NCBI GenBank assembly: GCA_021799275.1
Contig: JAJZAT010000018.1
Location: 1-64,000 of the forward strand
DNA length: 64,000 nt
Source of the DNA: Bacillota bacterium
GTDB lineage: Bacteria > Bacillota > Sulfobacillia > JAJZYS01 > JAJYTV01
Direction of reading: 5' to 3'
In this document: piece after piece, positions 8,647-16,403 of the stretch
How the letters are laid out: each line of letters opens with the position of its first letter
Numbering within the stretch: position 1 is the stretch's first letter
Position numbers and translations under genes: made by a program
The notes under the pieces: model-generated
Database searches by the model: none
What the model was told of the DNA's origin: nothing
Seen by the model: the letters and a program-made list of their open reading frames with translations, nothing else

Positions 8647-9087
8647 TTGAGCGTCTGGTGTTTTTGGACGATCTGGGCAGCGTTGCTGGCGGTCGGCGGA
8701 GTGGCGTCCTGGACGGACATTACGCGCCGGGTGATACCGAACCGCCTCCTGCTCGCCGGCGCACTCGCTGTCCTCGGCGTGGACGCGATCTCCGGGCGCA
8801 TCCTTCCGGCCCTTGAGGGCGGAGCGCTACTGGGGGTGCTTGGCGTCGTTCTATGGATGATGGGCTCTGGAGCGGGCGACGCGAAGTATCTGGCTCTTGT
8901 AGGCTTGGCGCTCGGACCTGTGATGGGGCTCGCGGCATGGTTTCTTGCCGCACTGACGGCGGTTCTCTGGCATCTGCCGACAGTCGTCCGCAAGGGCGTG
9001 AAGCTGGCAGTGGCCTTCGGTCCCTTCATCGCGTTCGGGTCAGTTCTGGCGCCTTTCCTCGTTCCGGTTCTCCTGCGAATGCCGTGA
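8647..9087 (+). CDS. Prepilin peptidase, A24 family (TadV/CpaA-like)
   Basis: A short membrane aspartyl protease of about 146 residues that would remove leader peptides from type IV pilin-like proteins. The two catalytic aspartates lie in the expected motifs: SWTDITRRVIPN near the N-terminus and GSGAGDAKYLALVGL in the middle. About five hydrophobic segments are visible. The TTG at 8647 is preceded by an AAAGGG ribosome binding site about 9 bases away; no ATG is available. The N-terminal methylase domain of long PilD proteins is absent, as in TadV/CpaA. No obvious type IV pilin is nearby, so its substrate in this element is unknown. Confidence 0.75.
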   Translation: MSVWCFWTIWAALLAVGGVASWTDITRRVIPNRLLLAGALAVLGVDAISGRILPALEGGALLGVLGVVLWMMGSGAGDAKYLALVGLALGPVMGLAAWFLAALTAVLWHLPTVVRKGVKLAVAFGPFIAFGSVLAPFLVPVLLRMP

Positions 9088-9129
9088 GGACGGTGTCGGC
9101 CGGGCTACTCAGCGTCGGGTCGAGCAAGC

Positions 9130-9669
9130 GTGCCCACGGCGCGCCAGAACGCACTGCCGAAGGGCCTGACCACGATGTGGGACATCGGCACCTCGAGCCA
9201 ACCATCCCGGGCTCGGCCCAACGTCACAGAGGGGCGCCGCGCACTCTCCCAGAGGGGGAACCATTGCTCCACCGGGGCCAAGAAGATGCTGTTCACCGGC
9301 CACCAGGCGACTGCCAGGAACTCGGTGCCGTGGGGCTCTCCACACAACAGCACCCCTACGAAGTCCACCACAACGCCGACCAATCCCACGTCCTCCACCG
9401 CTTCGAGCCAGGGAGGAACATCGATAGTCGCCCCTCCTGAGCCGCCTCCTCTCATCGACCCGCACCCTCCGCAGCACTACCAGCAGAACCTGCAAGGCCA
9501 GATGCAGACGGCGGCAGGCTCGGCGGGGACCTCGCACAGGAAGACAACGGCTCTCCCGTGGTGGCCGTGGGCGGCAGGTGTCCTCATCGTTCTGGTCGTC
9601 GCAGTATGGCAGTACCGCTCTTGGCAGCGGCGCAGGCTCTACAATCTCGGGCGACCTGGGAGGCAATGA
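9130..9669 (+). CDS. Pro/Thr/Ser-rich protein with C-terminal membrane anchor
   Basis: An open frame of 179 codons. The N-terminal two thirds are low in hydrophobicity and rich in Pro, Thr, Ser and Gln. A single membrane segment near the C-terminus (WAAGVLIVLVVAVWQY) is followed by a basic tail. Its stop overlaps the next gene's start (ATGA at 9666-9669), so the two are probably co-translated, which is the main reason to accept it. The true start may lie downstream of 9130. A protein-like frame also exists on the opposite strand (9105-9455), so this call is not firm. Function unknown. Confidence 0.45.
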   Translation: MPTARQNALPKGLTTMWDIGTSSQPSRARPNVTEGRRALSQRGNHCSTGAKKMLFTGHQATARNSVPWGSPHNSTPTKSTTTPTNPTSSTASSQGGTSIVAPPEPPPLIDPHPPQHYQQNLQGQMQTAAGSAGTSHRKTTALPWWPWAAGVLIVLVVAVWQYRSWQRRRLYNLGRPGRQ

Positions 9670-10829
9670 TGCGCTGGCGCTGGATATCCGCTCTCGGAGC
9701 GTTGGCCGCACTCGTGCTGGCGCTGCCGACCGCGCAAGCCCAAGACATTCCGATGTACGACGTGACCACGACGAGGCAACGGGTCGTGGTCGATCCGTCC
9801 GTAGGGCAGCACCAGTTGTACCTGTCGATGCCGCTCATCCTGGGCCACGAATCTGGCGAGGCCAGTCTTTCCACGCCCACCGTGATCGGCCAAGACCTCT
9901 ATCAGTACACCTACCAAGGCAGCACCGGCATCCTCCGTCAGTGGCAGTTACCGCAGGAGAATGCGGGTTCTCTCCTGCAACACTACGCGGGCGTGAATCT
10001 GCCGAGCAGCGTGTCAGCGAACGCCCAACTCCTGAACCATCTCCCCTTCTCGGTGGGCACCTACAGTGCGGCAGGGCAGGATTCCCTCGCGACCAACGCC
10101 GGCTGGCAGGCCATCGCGGTCGGCCAGTACCTCTATTGGTGGCGTGACGGAACGTGGCCGAGCAGCGCGAACGCCGCCGCCCATGTCCACATCTACGGCA
10201 ACCCGAACGACACGCTCAATCAGGTGGATATGAGCCCCCTGATAACGCCTCCTATCAAGGTCGACGTCCTCGACGCTGGCGGTAACGAGACCACCGTCAC
10301 CACGCCAGTCGCGGTCGCTTGTTCATGGAACGGCGGGTGTGCCATGCAGCCGCTTGGCTTGCCTGCGAGCGACTGGGTGCTCTACCAGAACTACTACACC
10401 ACCAGGGACTACTCGAACGATGGCGGTGCAGCGATCACCTCCGACCCCACCTACATCCCGTCCGAACCTCTCTTTGATGGGCATCCAGCCGTGGTCTTCG
10501 GGATCGCGTCGCCTTCGCACCCTCGGTTTGAGATGATCGACCTCACCACAGGGCAGTATCGCGCCGTGGGCGTCGGGACGATCAGCGGTCAGGTGGCCGA
10601 CACCGTCGTCTATGACCAGAGCGCTAACTTATTGATTGCCCAGGACATCTGGGGTGCGCTCTACGTGCTCAACCTTCACGGCGCACGCGAGGGAGTCTGG
10701 GGTGGCGCGGGTTGGATCAATGAGCCGAGTCCAATCCTGGGGCAGGATATGAGCTTTGACCCCAAAACCCAACGGATCCTTGCAATAGGTGGCGGGGGCA
10801 CCACTCTCGGCATGTTCACGGACATGTAG
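9666..10829 (+). CDS. Exported protein of unknown function
   Basis: The product has 387 residues. The ATG at 9666 lies 4 bases after GGGAGGC and overlaps the upstream stop. A signal peptide (MMRWRWISALGALAALVLAL, then PTAQAQ) predicts secretion. The mature part is rich in aromatic, Gly and Asp residues with many beta-prone segments, and the C-terminal half repeats blocks such as DTVVYDQSANLLIAQDI, which look propeller-like. I recognise no family. It is probably an exported accessory component of the element, made with the upstream anchored protein and perhaps the prepilin peptidase. Confidence 0.6.
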   Translation: MMRWRWISALGALAALVLALPTAQAQDIPMYDVTTTRQRVVVDPSVGQHQLYLSMPLILGHESGEASLSTPTVIGQDLYQYTYQGSTGILRQWQLPQENAGSLLQHYAGVNLPSSVSANAQLLNHLPFSVGTYSAAGQDSLATNAGWQAIAVGQYLYWWRDGTWPSSANAAAHVHIYGNPNDTLNQVDMSPLITPPIKVDVLDAGGNETTVTTPVAVACSWNGGCAMQPLGLPASDWVLYQNYYTTRDYSNDGGAAITSDPTYIPSEPLFDGHPAVVFGIASPSHPRFEMIDLTTGQYRAVGVGTISGQVADTVVYDQSANLLIAQDIWGALYVLNLHGAREGVWGGAGWINEPSPILGQDMSFDPKTQRILAIGGGGTTLGMFTDM

Positions 10830-10909
10830 CGGTCGCTCTCCGCGTCACTGTCAAACATCGGGTTCACTCCCTTCGCGACTTTCGTGGGGGATCGGTTTCA
10901 TGGGAGCCG

Positions 10910-11038
10910 TCACCTCCGTCGCGTGAGCAGCCGGCCACCGAGCCAGAGGACGCTCATCGCGACAAAGAACCATGCCCACGGCCTGCCCAGATGCGCGAGG
11001 TCGTAGACGAGCCAGCCGAGGTGGTAGAAGGTCCACAC
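10910..11038 (-). CDS. Very small membrane protein (42 residues)
   Basis: A GTG at 11038 follows GGAGGCGG from the end of the lytic transglycosylase gene, with the stop codon of that gene between them, so translation is probably coupled. The 42-residue product starts VWTFYHLGWLVYDLAHLG, has one hydrophobic helix (WAWFFVAMSVLWLGG) and a basic tail LLTRRR. It would be the last gene of the type IV secretion operon. No family is recognised. The good ribosome binding site and membrane-helix composition argue that it is real. Confidence 0.5.
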   Translation of the reverse strand: MWTFYHLGWLVYDLAHLGRPWAWFFVAMSVLWLGGRLLTRRR

Positions 11039-11041
11039 GGG

Positions 11042-12103
11042 CTAGCCGCCTCCCTTCTCGGGCTCGATCGTGATGCTGGCCGTGGCGCTGTGCCCGCCGG
11101 GCCACCTGGCGGTGACCCGGTAGGTGGCCGATCCTCGCACCCGGATGGCGAACGCCTGCTCACCCGGCCAGAGCGGCGCGTCTTGCGGGGACAGCGCCAT
11201 GGGGCGGCCGTTCGCGGTGACGGAAGCGGGCAGGGTTAGGTCGCGGCCGGTGAGCGGGTCATGCTGCCGAACGCAGGTGGTCACAGGCTTGCTGGTCTTC
11301 GGGTCTGTAGCGGTCTTGCAGACCGTCTTGCCAGGCTTCCACGGTACCGAGAACCTCGCGCCATAGGGGCCTGCCGCCGCGACGACGAGCCAGACCTGCT
11401 GACTCCTCCGCGCCTCCCACTGGTCGTTGCGGTAGTCCGCCGTGCTCCACACGGCGATGGTCGGGCCCGCCTCGTAGGCGGTGAGGTAGGATCGAACCGA
11501 CTCCGGGTAGGCGGCGTCGAACGAGGCCTGGCCGCCAGAGCCCGAATTGTACGCCTCCAAGGCGAACTTGAGGTACTTGTACTGCCGCAACTCGGCCTTC
11601 AGCTGGCCAACGCCGGCGGCGATGTTCTTGCCCGGGTCGAACGGATCTTGAGCGATGCCGAGGGACTGCCACTTCGCGGCCTTCTCGGGTGCGGGCCACC
11701 CTCCCGAGTTGATCTGCATGAGCCCCGCATCTTCGGAAAGCGTCTGCGTGCCGGGGTAGGCCTGGCCGCACTGCTCGCTGGCAGACAGCCCATCAGTGCA
11801 GTTGAAGTTCACGGCCAGCACCTGTCCACCGCTCTCGTGCGCCATGACGGCCATGACAAGCACGTTCGGCAGGCTTAAACCTGTGATCGCAGGCTTACCA
11901 AGCCAGAGCGCCGGCCTCGCCTCCGCCGTGCCGATCGGCGGCACCGTCGAGTCCGTGCCGGTTGCCCCACCGCCCAGGAAAACGGCGATCGCGGACATGA
12001 AGATCACGAACAGGACGATGAGCAGCAGCGGCAGCCCGAGCCCCGCACCGATCACCCAGCGCAGAGCCTTGTTGCCGCCGACCTGCAGGGCCTCCCTAGC
12101 CAA
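11042..12103 (-). CDS. VirB1-like lytic transglycosylase of the conjugation system
   Basis: About 353 residues. An N-terminal membrane helix (LPLLLIVLFVIFMSAIAVF) anchors a lytic transglycosylase domain that would cleave peptidoglycan to let the transfer channel pass. The catalytic Glu lies in MAVMAHESGGQVL, and later SLT blocks are visible as EDAGLMQINSGGW and ALEAYNSGSGG. A C-terminal Ig-like segment (YRVTARWPGGHSATASITI) follows. The start is unclear: TTG 12103 is in frame but has no strong ribosome binding site. It lies at the end of the element's minus-strand transfer genes, beyond the toxin-antitoxin cassette. Confidence 0.8.
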   Translation of the reverse strand: MAREALQVGGNKALRWVIGAGLGLPLLLIVLFVIFMSAIAVFLGGGATGTDSTVPPIGTAEARPALWLGKPAITGLSLPNVLVMAVMAHESGGQVLAVNFNCTDGLSASEQCGQAYPGTQTLSEDAGLMQINSGGWPAPEKAAKWQSLGIAQDPFDPGKNIAAGVGQLKAELRQYKYLKFALEAYNSGSGGQASFDAAYPESVRSYLTAYEAGPTIAVWSTADYRNDQWEARRSQQVWLVVAAAGPYGARFSVPWKPGKTVCKTATDPKTSKPVTTCVRQHDPLTGRDLTLPASVTANGRPMALSPQDAPLWPGEQAFAIRVRGSATYRVTARWPGGHSATASITIEPEKGGG

Positions 12104-12143
12104 GTCGCGCTGTTCGTCCGTGACGCGTCACCTCCTTCCATCG

Positions 12144-12176
12144 AAAAAGCCTCCCGGGCCAGAGGGCCCGAGAGGC
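12144..12176 (-). terminator. Rho-independent terminator after the AbiEii-type gene
   Basis: A 12-base stem (12149-12160 pairing with 12165-12176, one mismatch) with a 4-base loop is followed on the minus strand by five T (12144-12148). It would end transcription of the toxin cassette just before the lytic transglycosylase gene. Confidence 0.75.
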
Positions 12177-12213
12177 TCATGGGGTTTCTGCGCGAATCGT
12201 GGCTATTCTGTGG

Positions 12214-12987
12214 TCACAGTTCGAGATCCCCATCGCGCGCAGGCTTGCGAGGCGGAATACGGCCTGCTGGACGGTTGGGCGGCGCGGAAGATTCTCGCGC
12301 CGGGCTGCTACTGAGGACCCTGGAGACGACGCCCACTTCCGGGATGTGCCGCACCTCCGTCGACGCCCGTACCAGTGCAGCCCGCTCCGCAGACCCCACG
12401 GTGTCAAGGTTGCCGTCGCCGAAATAGGTCAGTGCCCGGAGACTCTCGGTGGGTTGGAAGGATACGCCGTAGAGCGCCCGCGCCGCACCGAGGCCCTCCG
12501 GGAGGTTCATGCCTGCCCGGAGCAGCGCAGCGAGATCCCGGTAGTCCTTTGCCTCGGCCCGTTGCGTGATGACCGCCAGCTTGGTTGCCATGAGATCGAG
12601 CAGCGACGCCACCTGCAACACGCCGTCGCTGCTGATGTCAGGCTCGCCGACGCGTCCGAACTGCATGCCGCCGAAGAATGAAAGGTTCACGGGCGCATCT
12701 GCTCCGGAGTCGGAGGTCGATTGCAGAGACACCGAGAGGGTGTCCGGCCGGTCCAGAAGGGTTGCAGCTGGACCCAAGGGCGCGAGGGCTGCCCGCAACG
12801 TAGCCTTGTCCAGTGGGCGGTCGCTGAAGAAATCGAAATCGACCGATTGGCGGTTGCCGAGTCTCAGGGCGATGGCCGTGCCTCCGTAGAGGACGAAGCC
12901 CAGACGGGTCACCGGTTGCAGTCCGGGCCACACACGCCGCTGCTGAGCGGGCAGCACCTCGAAATGCGGTGTGAACGGTGCACTCAT
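12214..12987 (-). CDS. AbiEii-type nucleotidyltransferase toxin
   Basis: 257 residues with the nucleotidyltransferase signature FVLYGGTAIALRLGNRQS followed by VDFDFFS, the GG...DxD active site of AbiEii/type IV toxins, which in characterised members transfer nucleotides to tRNA. The helical C-terminal domain (KDYRDLAALLRAGMNL) also fits. It overlaps the upstream gene by 4 bases (12984-12987), giving tight coupling with the DUF6922-like partner that usually accompanies such proteins. Such pairs stabilise mobile elements or act in phage defence. Toxin activity is inferred from family. The gene ends in a clear terminator. Confidence 0.8.
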   Translation of the reverse strand: MSAPFTPHFEVLPAQQRRVWPGLQPVTRLGFVLYGGTAIALRLGNRQSVDFDFFSDRPLDKATLRAALAPLGPAATLLDRPDTLSVSLQSTSDSGADAPVNLSFFGGMQFGRVGEPDISSDGVLQVASLLDLMATKLAVITQRAEAKDYRDLAALLRAGMNLPEGLGAARALYGVSFQPTESLRALTYFGDGNLDTVGSAERAALVRASTEVRHIPEVGVVSRVLSSSPARESSAPPNRPAGRIPPRKPARDGDLEL

Positions 12988-13397
12988 GCTAATGCCCGCC
13001 GTGGCAGCGGCGGGACGGCGCCGAGGTCACAGAGGCCGAGGCGATAGTGCCAGTAGTGCCAGGAGCGCTCGTCGAACCAGCCGGCTTGCGCATGGGTAAC
13101 CACGTCGCGCAGCATCGCGTCGCCCAGGAGCCGCGCGATCCGCTCGATGTCGTCGAAGTCGCCCATGTTCATCGTCCTGGCAATCACCCGTTCAGGGTAG
13201 ATAGCGGCTTCTTCCGGCGTCTCCCACCAGACGTAGCGCGCCACGATGGCCCGCCAGGTCTGGTCGTCGATGCGACCCCGGATGAACGCGAAGCTGGACG
13301 GTTTAGCCGTCTGTTCCAGTCGGGACACACGGGGCACCCCCTTGTGGCGAGTATAGCCTAAGAGAACCTGCCAGACCGGAAAATCCAAGAGTCTCAC
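12984..13397 (-). CDS. DUF6922-like partner (probable antitoxin) of the AbiEii protein
   Basis: 137 residues from the GTG at 13397, which overlaps the previous stop (GTGA). The C-terminal half has the pattern of proteins usually encoded before AbiEii nucleotidyltransferases: RYVWWETPEEA, then RTMNMGDFDDIERIARLLGD, and WHYWHYRLGL. An antitoxin role is inferred from this partnership rather than from a visible DNA-binding motif. An internal start near the RVSRLEQT segment is possible. Confidence 0.65.
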   Translation of the reverse strand: MRLLDFPVWQVLLGYTRHKGVPRVSRLEQTAKPSSFAFIRGRIDDQTWRAIVARYVWWETPEEAAIYPERVIARTMNMGDFDDIERIARLLGDAMLRDVVTHAQAGWFDERSWHYWHYRLGLCDLGAVPPLPRRALA

Positions 13398-13588
13398 GCT
13401 AGCTGCTGCACAGTCCGACTCCGGCGCCGCTGGGCCAGCGCGGCCCGCGCCGCACGGCGCCTCTGCAGAGCGGCAAGACGCCGCAGCGCGCCTTCGGCGG
13501 CTGCAAGCGAACGACTGCCGCGGCTGCGCAGCAGGCGCACACGGTCCTGAAGCGCCACGATGGCCTCCACGAGGTCGGCGTCCGTCAT
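13394..13588 (-). CDS. Small basic coiled-coil protein
   Basis: 64 residues, all predicted helical, with an acidic N-terminus (MTDADLVEAIVALQDRVRLL) and a very Arg-rich second half. It is the first gene of a three-gene unit whose members overlap by 4 bases each, leading into the AbiEii pair, so it is probably part of the same toxin-antitoxin cassette or a regulator of it. Family not recognised. Confidence 0.5.
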   Translation of the reverse strand: MTDADLVEAIVALQDRVRLLRSRGSRSLAAAEGALRRLAALQRRRAARAALAQRRRSRTVQQLA

Positions 13589-13612
13589 GCGATCACCCCC
13601 AGCAAAGGCAGC

Positions 13613-13645
13613 AGCCCTCCCCGGCCGTGTTGGCCTGGGAGGGCT
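13613..13645 (-). promoter_or_regulatory. Hairpin between virB4-like gene and toxin cassette
   Basis: Inverted repeats AGCCCTCCC (13613-13621) and GGGAGGGCT (13637-13645) form a 9-base stem, extended partly inside the loop. No T-run follows on either strand, so it is a weak terminator or an RNA-processing/attenuation structure in the gap between the virB4-like stop and the cassette start. Confidence 0.4.
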
Positions 13646-13751
13646 CAGTCTCGCTGTTCAGCGGTCGCGGCGCCAGGGATCGGCGCCCATAGAAGGGCAG
13701 TACGGTGGCTCCACGCGCCGACGCAACGAGGTAGCCATCCAACCGGATCGG

Positions 13752-15539
13752 TTAGCCGTACATGAGCGCCGTCTCGTGCGGCGCCGTGTCGATCTTGACC
13801 CACGCGCGGTGATTGCCGGCAATCAGGAGGCCCTCGCCGCGCCGTGCACCGCGCAGCTTCTCCTGCTCGGCCTCCGAGAGCCGGAAGAGCGCGGCGACAG
13901 TCGGCAGGTCCTTCGCCTCCTGGCGCAGGAGGATCTTCGTCGAGGCGTTAGCCAGCACAGGCTCGCCCTCACGAGCCACCTCGGGCGCCAGAAAGTCGAC
14001 GGCGTTCTGGGTGACGACATTCACCGAGCAGCCATACTTGCGCGCGCGCTTGGACATGCGCTTCAAAAACCCGAGCGCCTGCGGCACGTTCGGATCGACC
14101 AGCATCCACGCCTCGTCCACGACGAGCATCTTGCGCTCGCTGCGGTCCCGACGGATGAGATCCCAGGCAAAGCCGAGCACATTGGCGTACTGGGCGCGCT
14201 GCACGTTTTCGGGCGCGTTGTCGAGGTCATGGATGTCGAGCACCACGAGGTCGGCATCCGGCATGGCCACGCTCGGCCCGGCCCAAAGCCCGGCATCGGT
14301 GCCAATCGCGGCATCCTCCAAAAGTGCGGCCAAGCCCTGCCACTCCGCACCCTCCTGGCGCTCGGCGTAGGCATGGAGGTGACCGACATGCGGCCATGCG
14401 TCAGGTGCGATGGTGGCCGGGTCGGCATGGAGGGGAATCCCGGCCTCGTCGTACACGGCCCGAATGGCGCGGGCGAGCAGAGCCTTCTGCATCTCGGTGA
14501 GGCCGGGAAGGTAGAGGTCGAGCACGAGGCGCACGCGCTGGATGTGCTGTGCGATGGCCAGGACGTTCGCATCTTCGTCTTCGTCATCCTCTCGTGGAAG
14601 AGGCGGCGCCTGTAGCAGATTGATGCGCTGTCCGCCGCCGCCGGCGTTGACCCAGGCGCCGTGCAGCTCCCGGCAGAGGTGACGGTACTCGCGCTCGGGG
14701 TCGATAATCACGACCCGCACGCCCATGGCCCAGAGGCGCAGAATGAGGAGCTTCATCGCGTGCGACTTGCCGACGCCAGGCGTCGCAAGCACGGTTACGT
14801 GCTGGTTTGCGATCCCGGCATCCGGGGGCGGGGCAAAGGTGTCGAGCAGCACCAGGCCGCCCGAGGTGTCGTGCCCAAGCACGACGCCGTGGCCGTGGTT
14901 GATGCCGCCCGAGGAGAACGGGAAGCTCGCCGCGAGCGTCTCGGCGGGAAGCTGGAACGGCGCGGTGCCTTGCAGCTCCTTGGGGAAGAGGCCCCAGGGA
15001 CCGACCGCCCTCATGCCGTCCTCCTGCTTGAACGCGAGCGGCCGTGCGCGCATGCCAGCCGCGGCGAGCATGCCTTCGAGACGCTTGCAGCGCCGCAGGC
15101 CCGTCGCCTCATCGGGCGCCGTGACGAGGGCGAACACGCCGACGGTGAATACGCTCTGCTGCTCCTGGTCGATCTTGCGCAGCAGGCCCTGGGCGTCCTG
15201 GATCTGCTGCTCCATACGCTGCTGCGAGATGGCCGAGCCGCCCTGCGCGAGCTGTCCCGCGAGCAGGGAGATCGCGCGGCTCATGGCGAGGGTGATCTGC
15301 GTCGGGTCGGTCGGCAGGGCGTGGACGGAGAGCGTCACCCCTTCGAGGTTCGCCACCGTTGCGAGCCAGCCGGCGTCGACGCTCGGTGGGAAGCTCGCCA
15401 CGGTGTAGACGCGGCCCCACTGGGAACCGAGATCCACGGCCCTGCGCTCGAAGAGCAGGGCCTCGGGCGCGAAGGCGTTGCGCAGCGCGGCGCCCGGCGT
15501 TGCCGTGGTGGTCGCATGCTTCTTGGGCACGGTAGTCAC
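13752..15539 (-). CDS. VirB4-family conjugation ATPase
   Basis: 595 residues. This family forms hexameric ATPases that power type IV secretion in conjugation. Walker A is ATPGVGKSH at about residues 252-260, Walker B is KMLVVDEAWML near 460, and the C-terminal arginine-rich motif region (RMSKRARKYGCSVNVVTQN) is typical. The N-terminal part before Walker A is about 250 residues. Start choice is between two GTG codons 9 bases apart after GGAAGGAG. The gene follows PrgI and TraC-like genes in the same direction, as in other Gram-positive elements, with an intervening tRNA gene. Confidence 0.9.
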   Translation of the reverse strand: MTTVPKKHATTTATPGAALRNAFAPEALLFERRAVDLGSQWGRVYTVASFPPSVDAGWLATVANLEGVTLSVHALPTDPTQITLAMSRAISLLAGQLAQGGSAISQQRMEQQIQDAQGLLRKIDQEQQSVFTVGVFALVTAPDEATGLRRCKRLEGMLAAAGMRARPLAFKQEDGMRAVGPWGLFPKELQGTAPFQLPAETLAASFPFSSGGINHGHGVVLGHDTSGGLVLLDTFAPPPDAGIANQHVTVLATPGVGKSHAMKLLILRLWAMGVRVVIIDPEREYRHLCRELHGAWVNAGGGGQRINLLQAPPLPREDDEDEDANVLAIAQHIQRVRLVLDLYLPGLTEMQKALLARAIRAVYDEAGIPLHADPATIAPDAWPHVGHLHAYAERQEGAEWQGLAALLEDAAIGTDAGLWAGPSVAMPDADLVVLDIHDLDNAPENVQRAQYANVLGFAWDLIRRDRSERKMLVVDEAWMLVDPNVPQALGFLKRMSKRARKYGCSVNVVTQNAVDFLAPEVAREGEPVLANASTKILLRQEAKDLPTVAALFRLSEAEQEKLRGARRGEGLLIAGNHRAWVKIDTAPHETALMYG

Positions 15540-15575
15540 TCCTTCCTGATAATCACCGAGGGTTCAGCAACAGAG

Positions 15576-15596
15576 AAAGCCGCCCGTCTGGGCGGC
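15576..15596 (-). terminator. Rho-independent terminator directly after the tRNA-Trp
   Basis: A perfect 7-base GC stem (GCCGCCC at 15579-15585 with GGGCGGC at 15590-15596) has a 4-base loop and is followed on the minus strand by TTTC. It lies 11 bases past the encoded CCA of the tRNA gene, so the tRNA appears to have its own transcription end, upstream of the virB4-like gene. Confidence 0.65.
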
Positions 15597-15607
15597 CTCG
15601 TTGAATT

Positions 15608-15683
15608 TGGCAGGGCCGGAGGGAGTCTCACCCTCGTCCTCCGGAGTTGGAATCCGGCGCTCTGATAGCTGAGCTACGGCCCG
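15608..15683 (-). tRNA. tRNA-Trp (anticodon CCA), structurally unusual
   Basis: 76 bases fold as a tRNA: acceptor 15677-15683 with 15612-15618, D stem GCTC/GAGC, a perfect 5-pair anticodon stem with loop TTCCAAC, a 5-base variable loop, T stem GAGGG/CCCTC, discriminator G and encoded CCA. Anticodon CCA reads UGG (Trp), and G73 is the usual bacterial Trp identity base. Odd points: the D loop has A18-U19 instead of G18-G19; the T loop is TGAGACT with G55-A56 instead of T55-C56; positions 1 and 72 do not pair (C-U). The 19-56 contact could still pair as U-A. It lies inside the conjugation genes and has a terminator. It could be a decayed gene or an element-specific tRNA. Confidence 0.7.
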
Positions 15684-15750
15684 GCACGCCAGCTTACGAT
15701 CCGGCGCACCCTCAAGATATGGGCGAGCCGGGGCGGTGTCAACCAGGCGC

Positions 15751-16403
15751 TCATCCAGCCATCCCCCGTTTGAGCATGGGCGGCAGCCGCAGCCCGTCGG
15801 GCACGCTCTCGACGGCCGCCTGCCCGCCGTGGAAGGCAAGGAAGAGAAGCTCGCGCCAGTCGGCTTCCGACATGACGCGCGCCTGCATGCCGGGCGCGCG
15901 ACCGAGGTCGTCCGCGAGCGCCTGAAGAGACGTGCGGTGCTCGCGCACCGCATCGGGCCCAGTGCGTGTCACGAGGATGCAGTACTGGCGCTCCACGGCC
16001 TCCCCGGAGCGCATGAGCCCATGCACCCAGCCGAGATAGTCGCGCAGCACCGCCTTGCGGCGCGCGTCTGCGTTTGCGAGCATGCCGTCGAGCGCGGCAA
16101 GGTAGGCGTCGAGGTCGACGGGCCGGAAGAGCGAGAGAATCTGAAACGGAACCTCAACCCGTTCAGCGCCGCGTGGACGGCTCCGACGATGGCCCGCGTC
16201 TCGTTCTCGCTCTTGAGCTGCAGGCTCAGCGGCGACACGGCGATCCCCCCGACCGCCGCCTCGTCCGGCCGGATGAGGCAGCCCTCCCGCAGGTCCGCGA
16301 GGGGAAGCCAGTCTTGCGCGGCTTGACGGGACGGCAACGCCGCGTTGTCGGGTGCGGGGCCGGATGCCTTCTTGGCTCGCAGCAGTGCCGGGAGCTTCAT
16401 CAC
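15751..16403 (-). pseudogene. TraC-like conjugation protein, frameshifted
   Basis: The first part, read from GTG 16403, looks like the TraC-like domain that accompanies VirB4 in Gram-positive elements (QDWLPLADLREGCLIRPDEA, then LQLKSENETRAIVGAVHAAL). At about 16150-16163 the frame is lost, and the family pattern continues in the next frame as VEVPFQILSLFRPVDLDAYL to the stop at 15751. The joined product would be about 217 residues. One base seems to be missing near AACGGGTTGAGG, and no classic slippery heptamer is present. It is either an inactivating mutation or a sequencing error. The start overlaps the PrgI stop by 4 bases. Confidence 0.65.

Noticed and set aside
9105-9455. Minus-strand frame that also looks protein-like opposite 9130-9669
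   Set aside because: Kept out because the plus-strand frame is coupled (ATGA) to a well-supported exported protein gene; it remains a real alternative.
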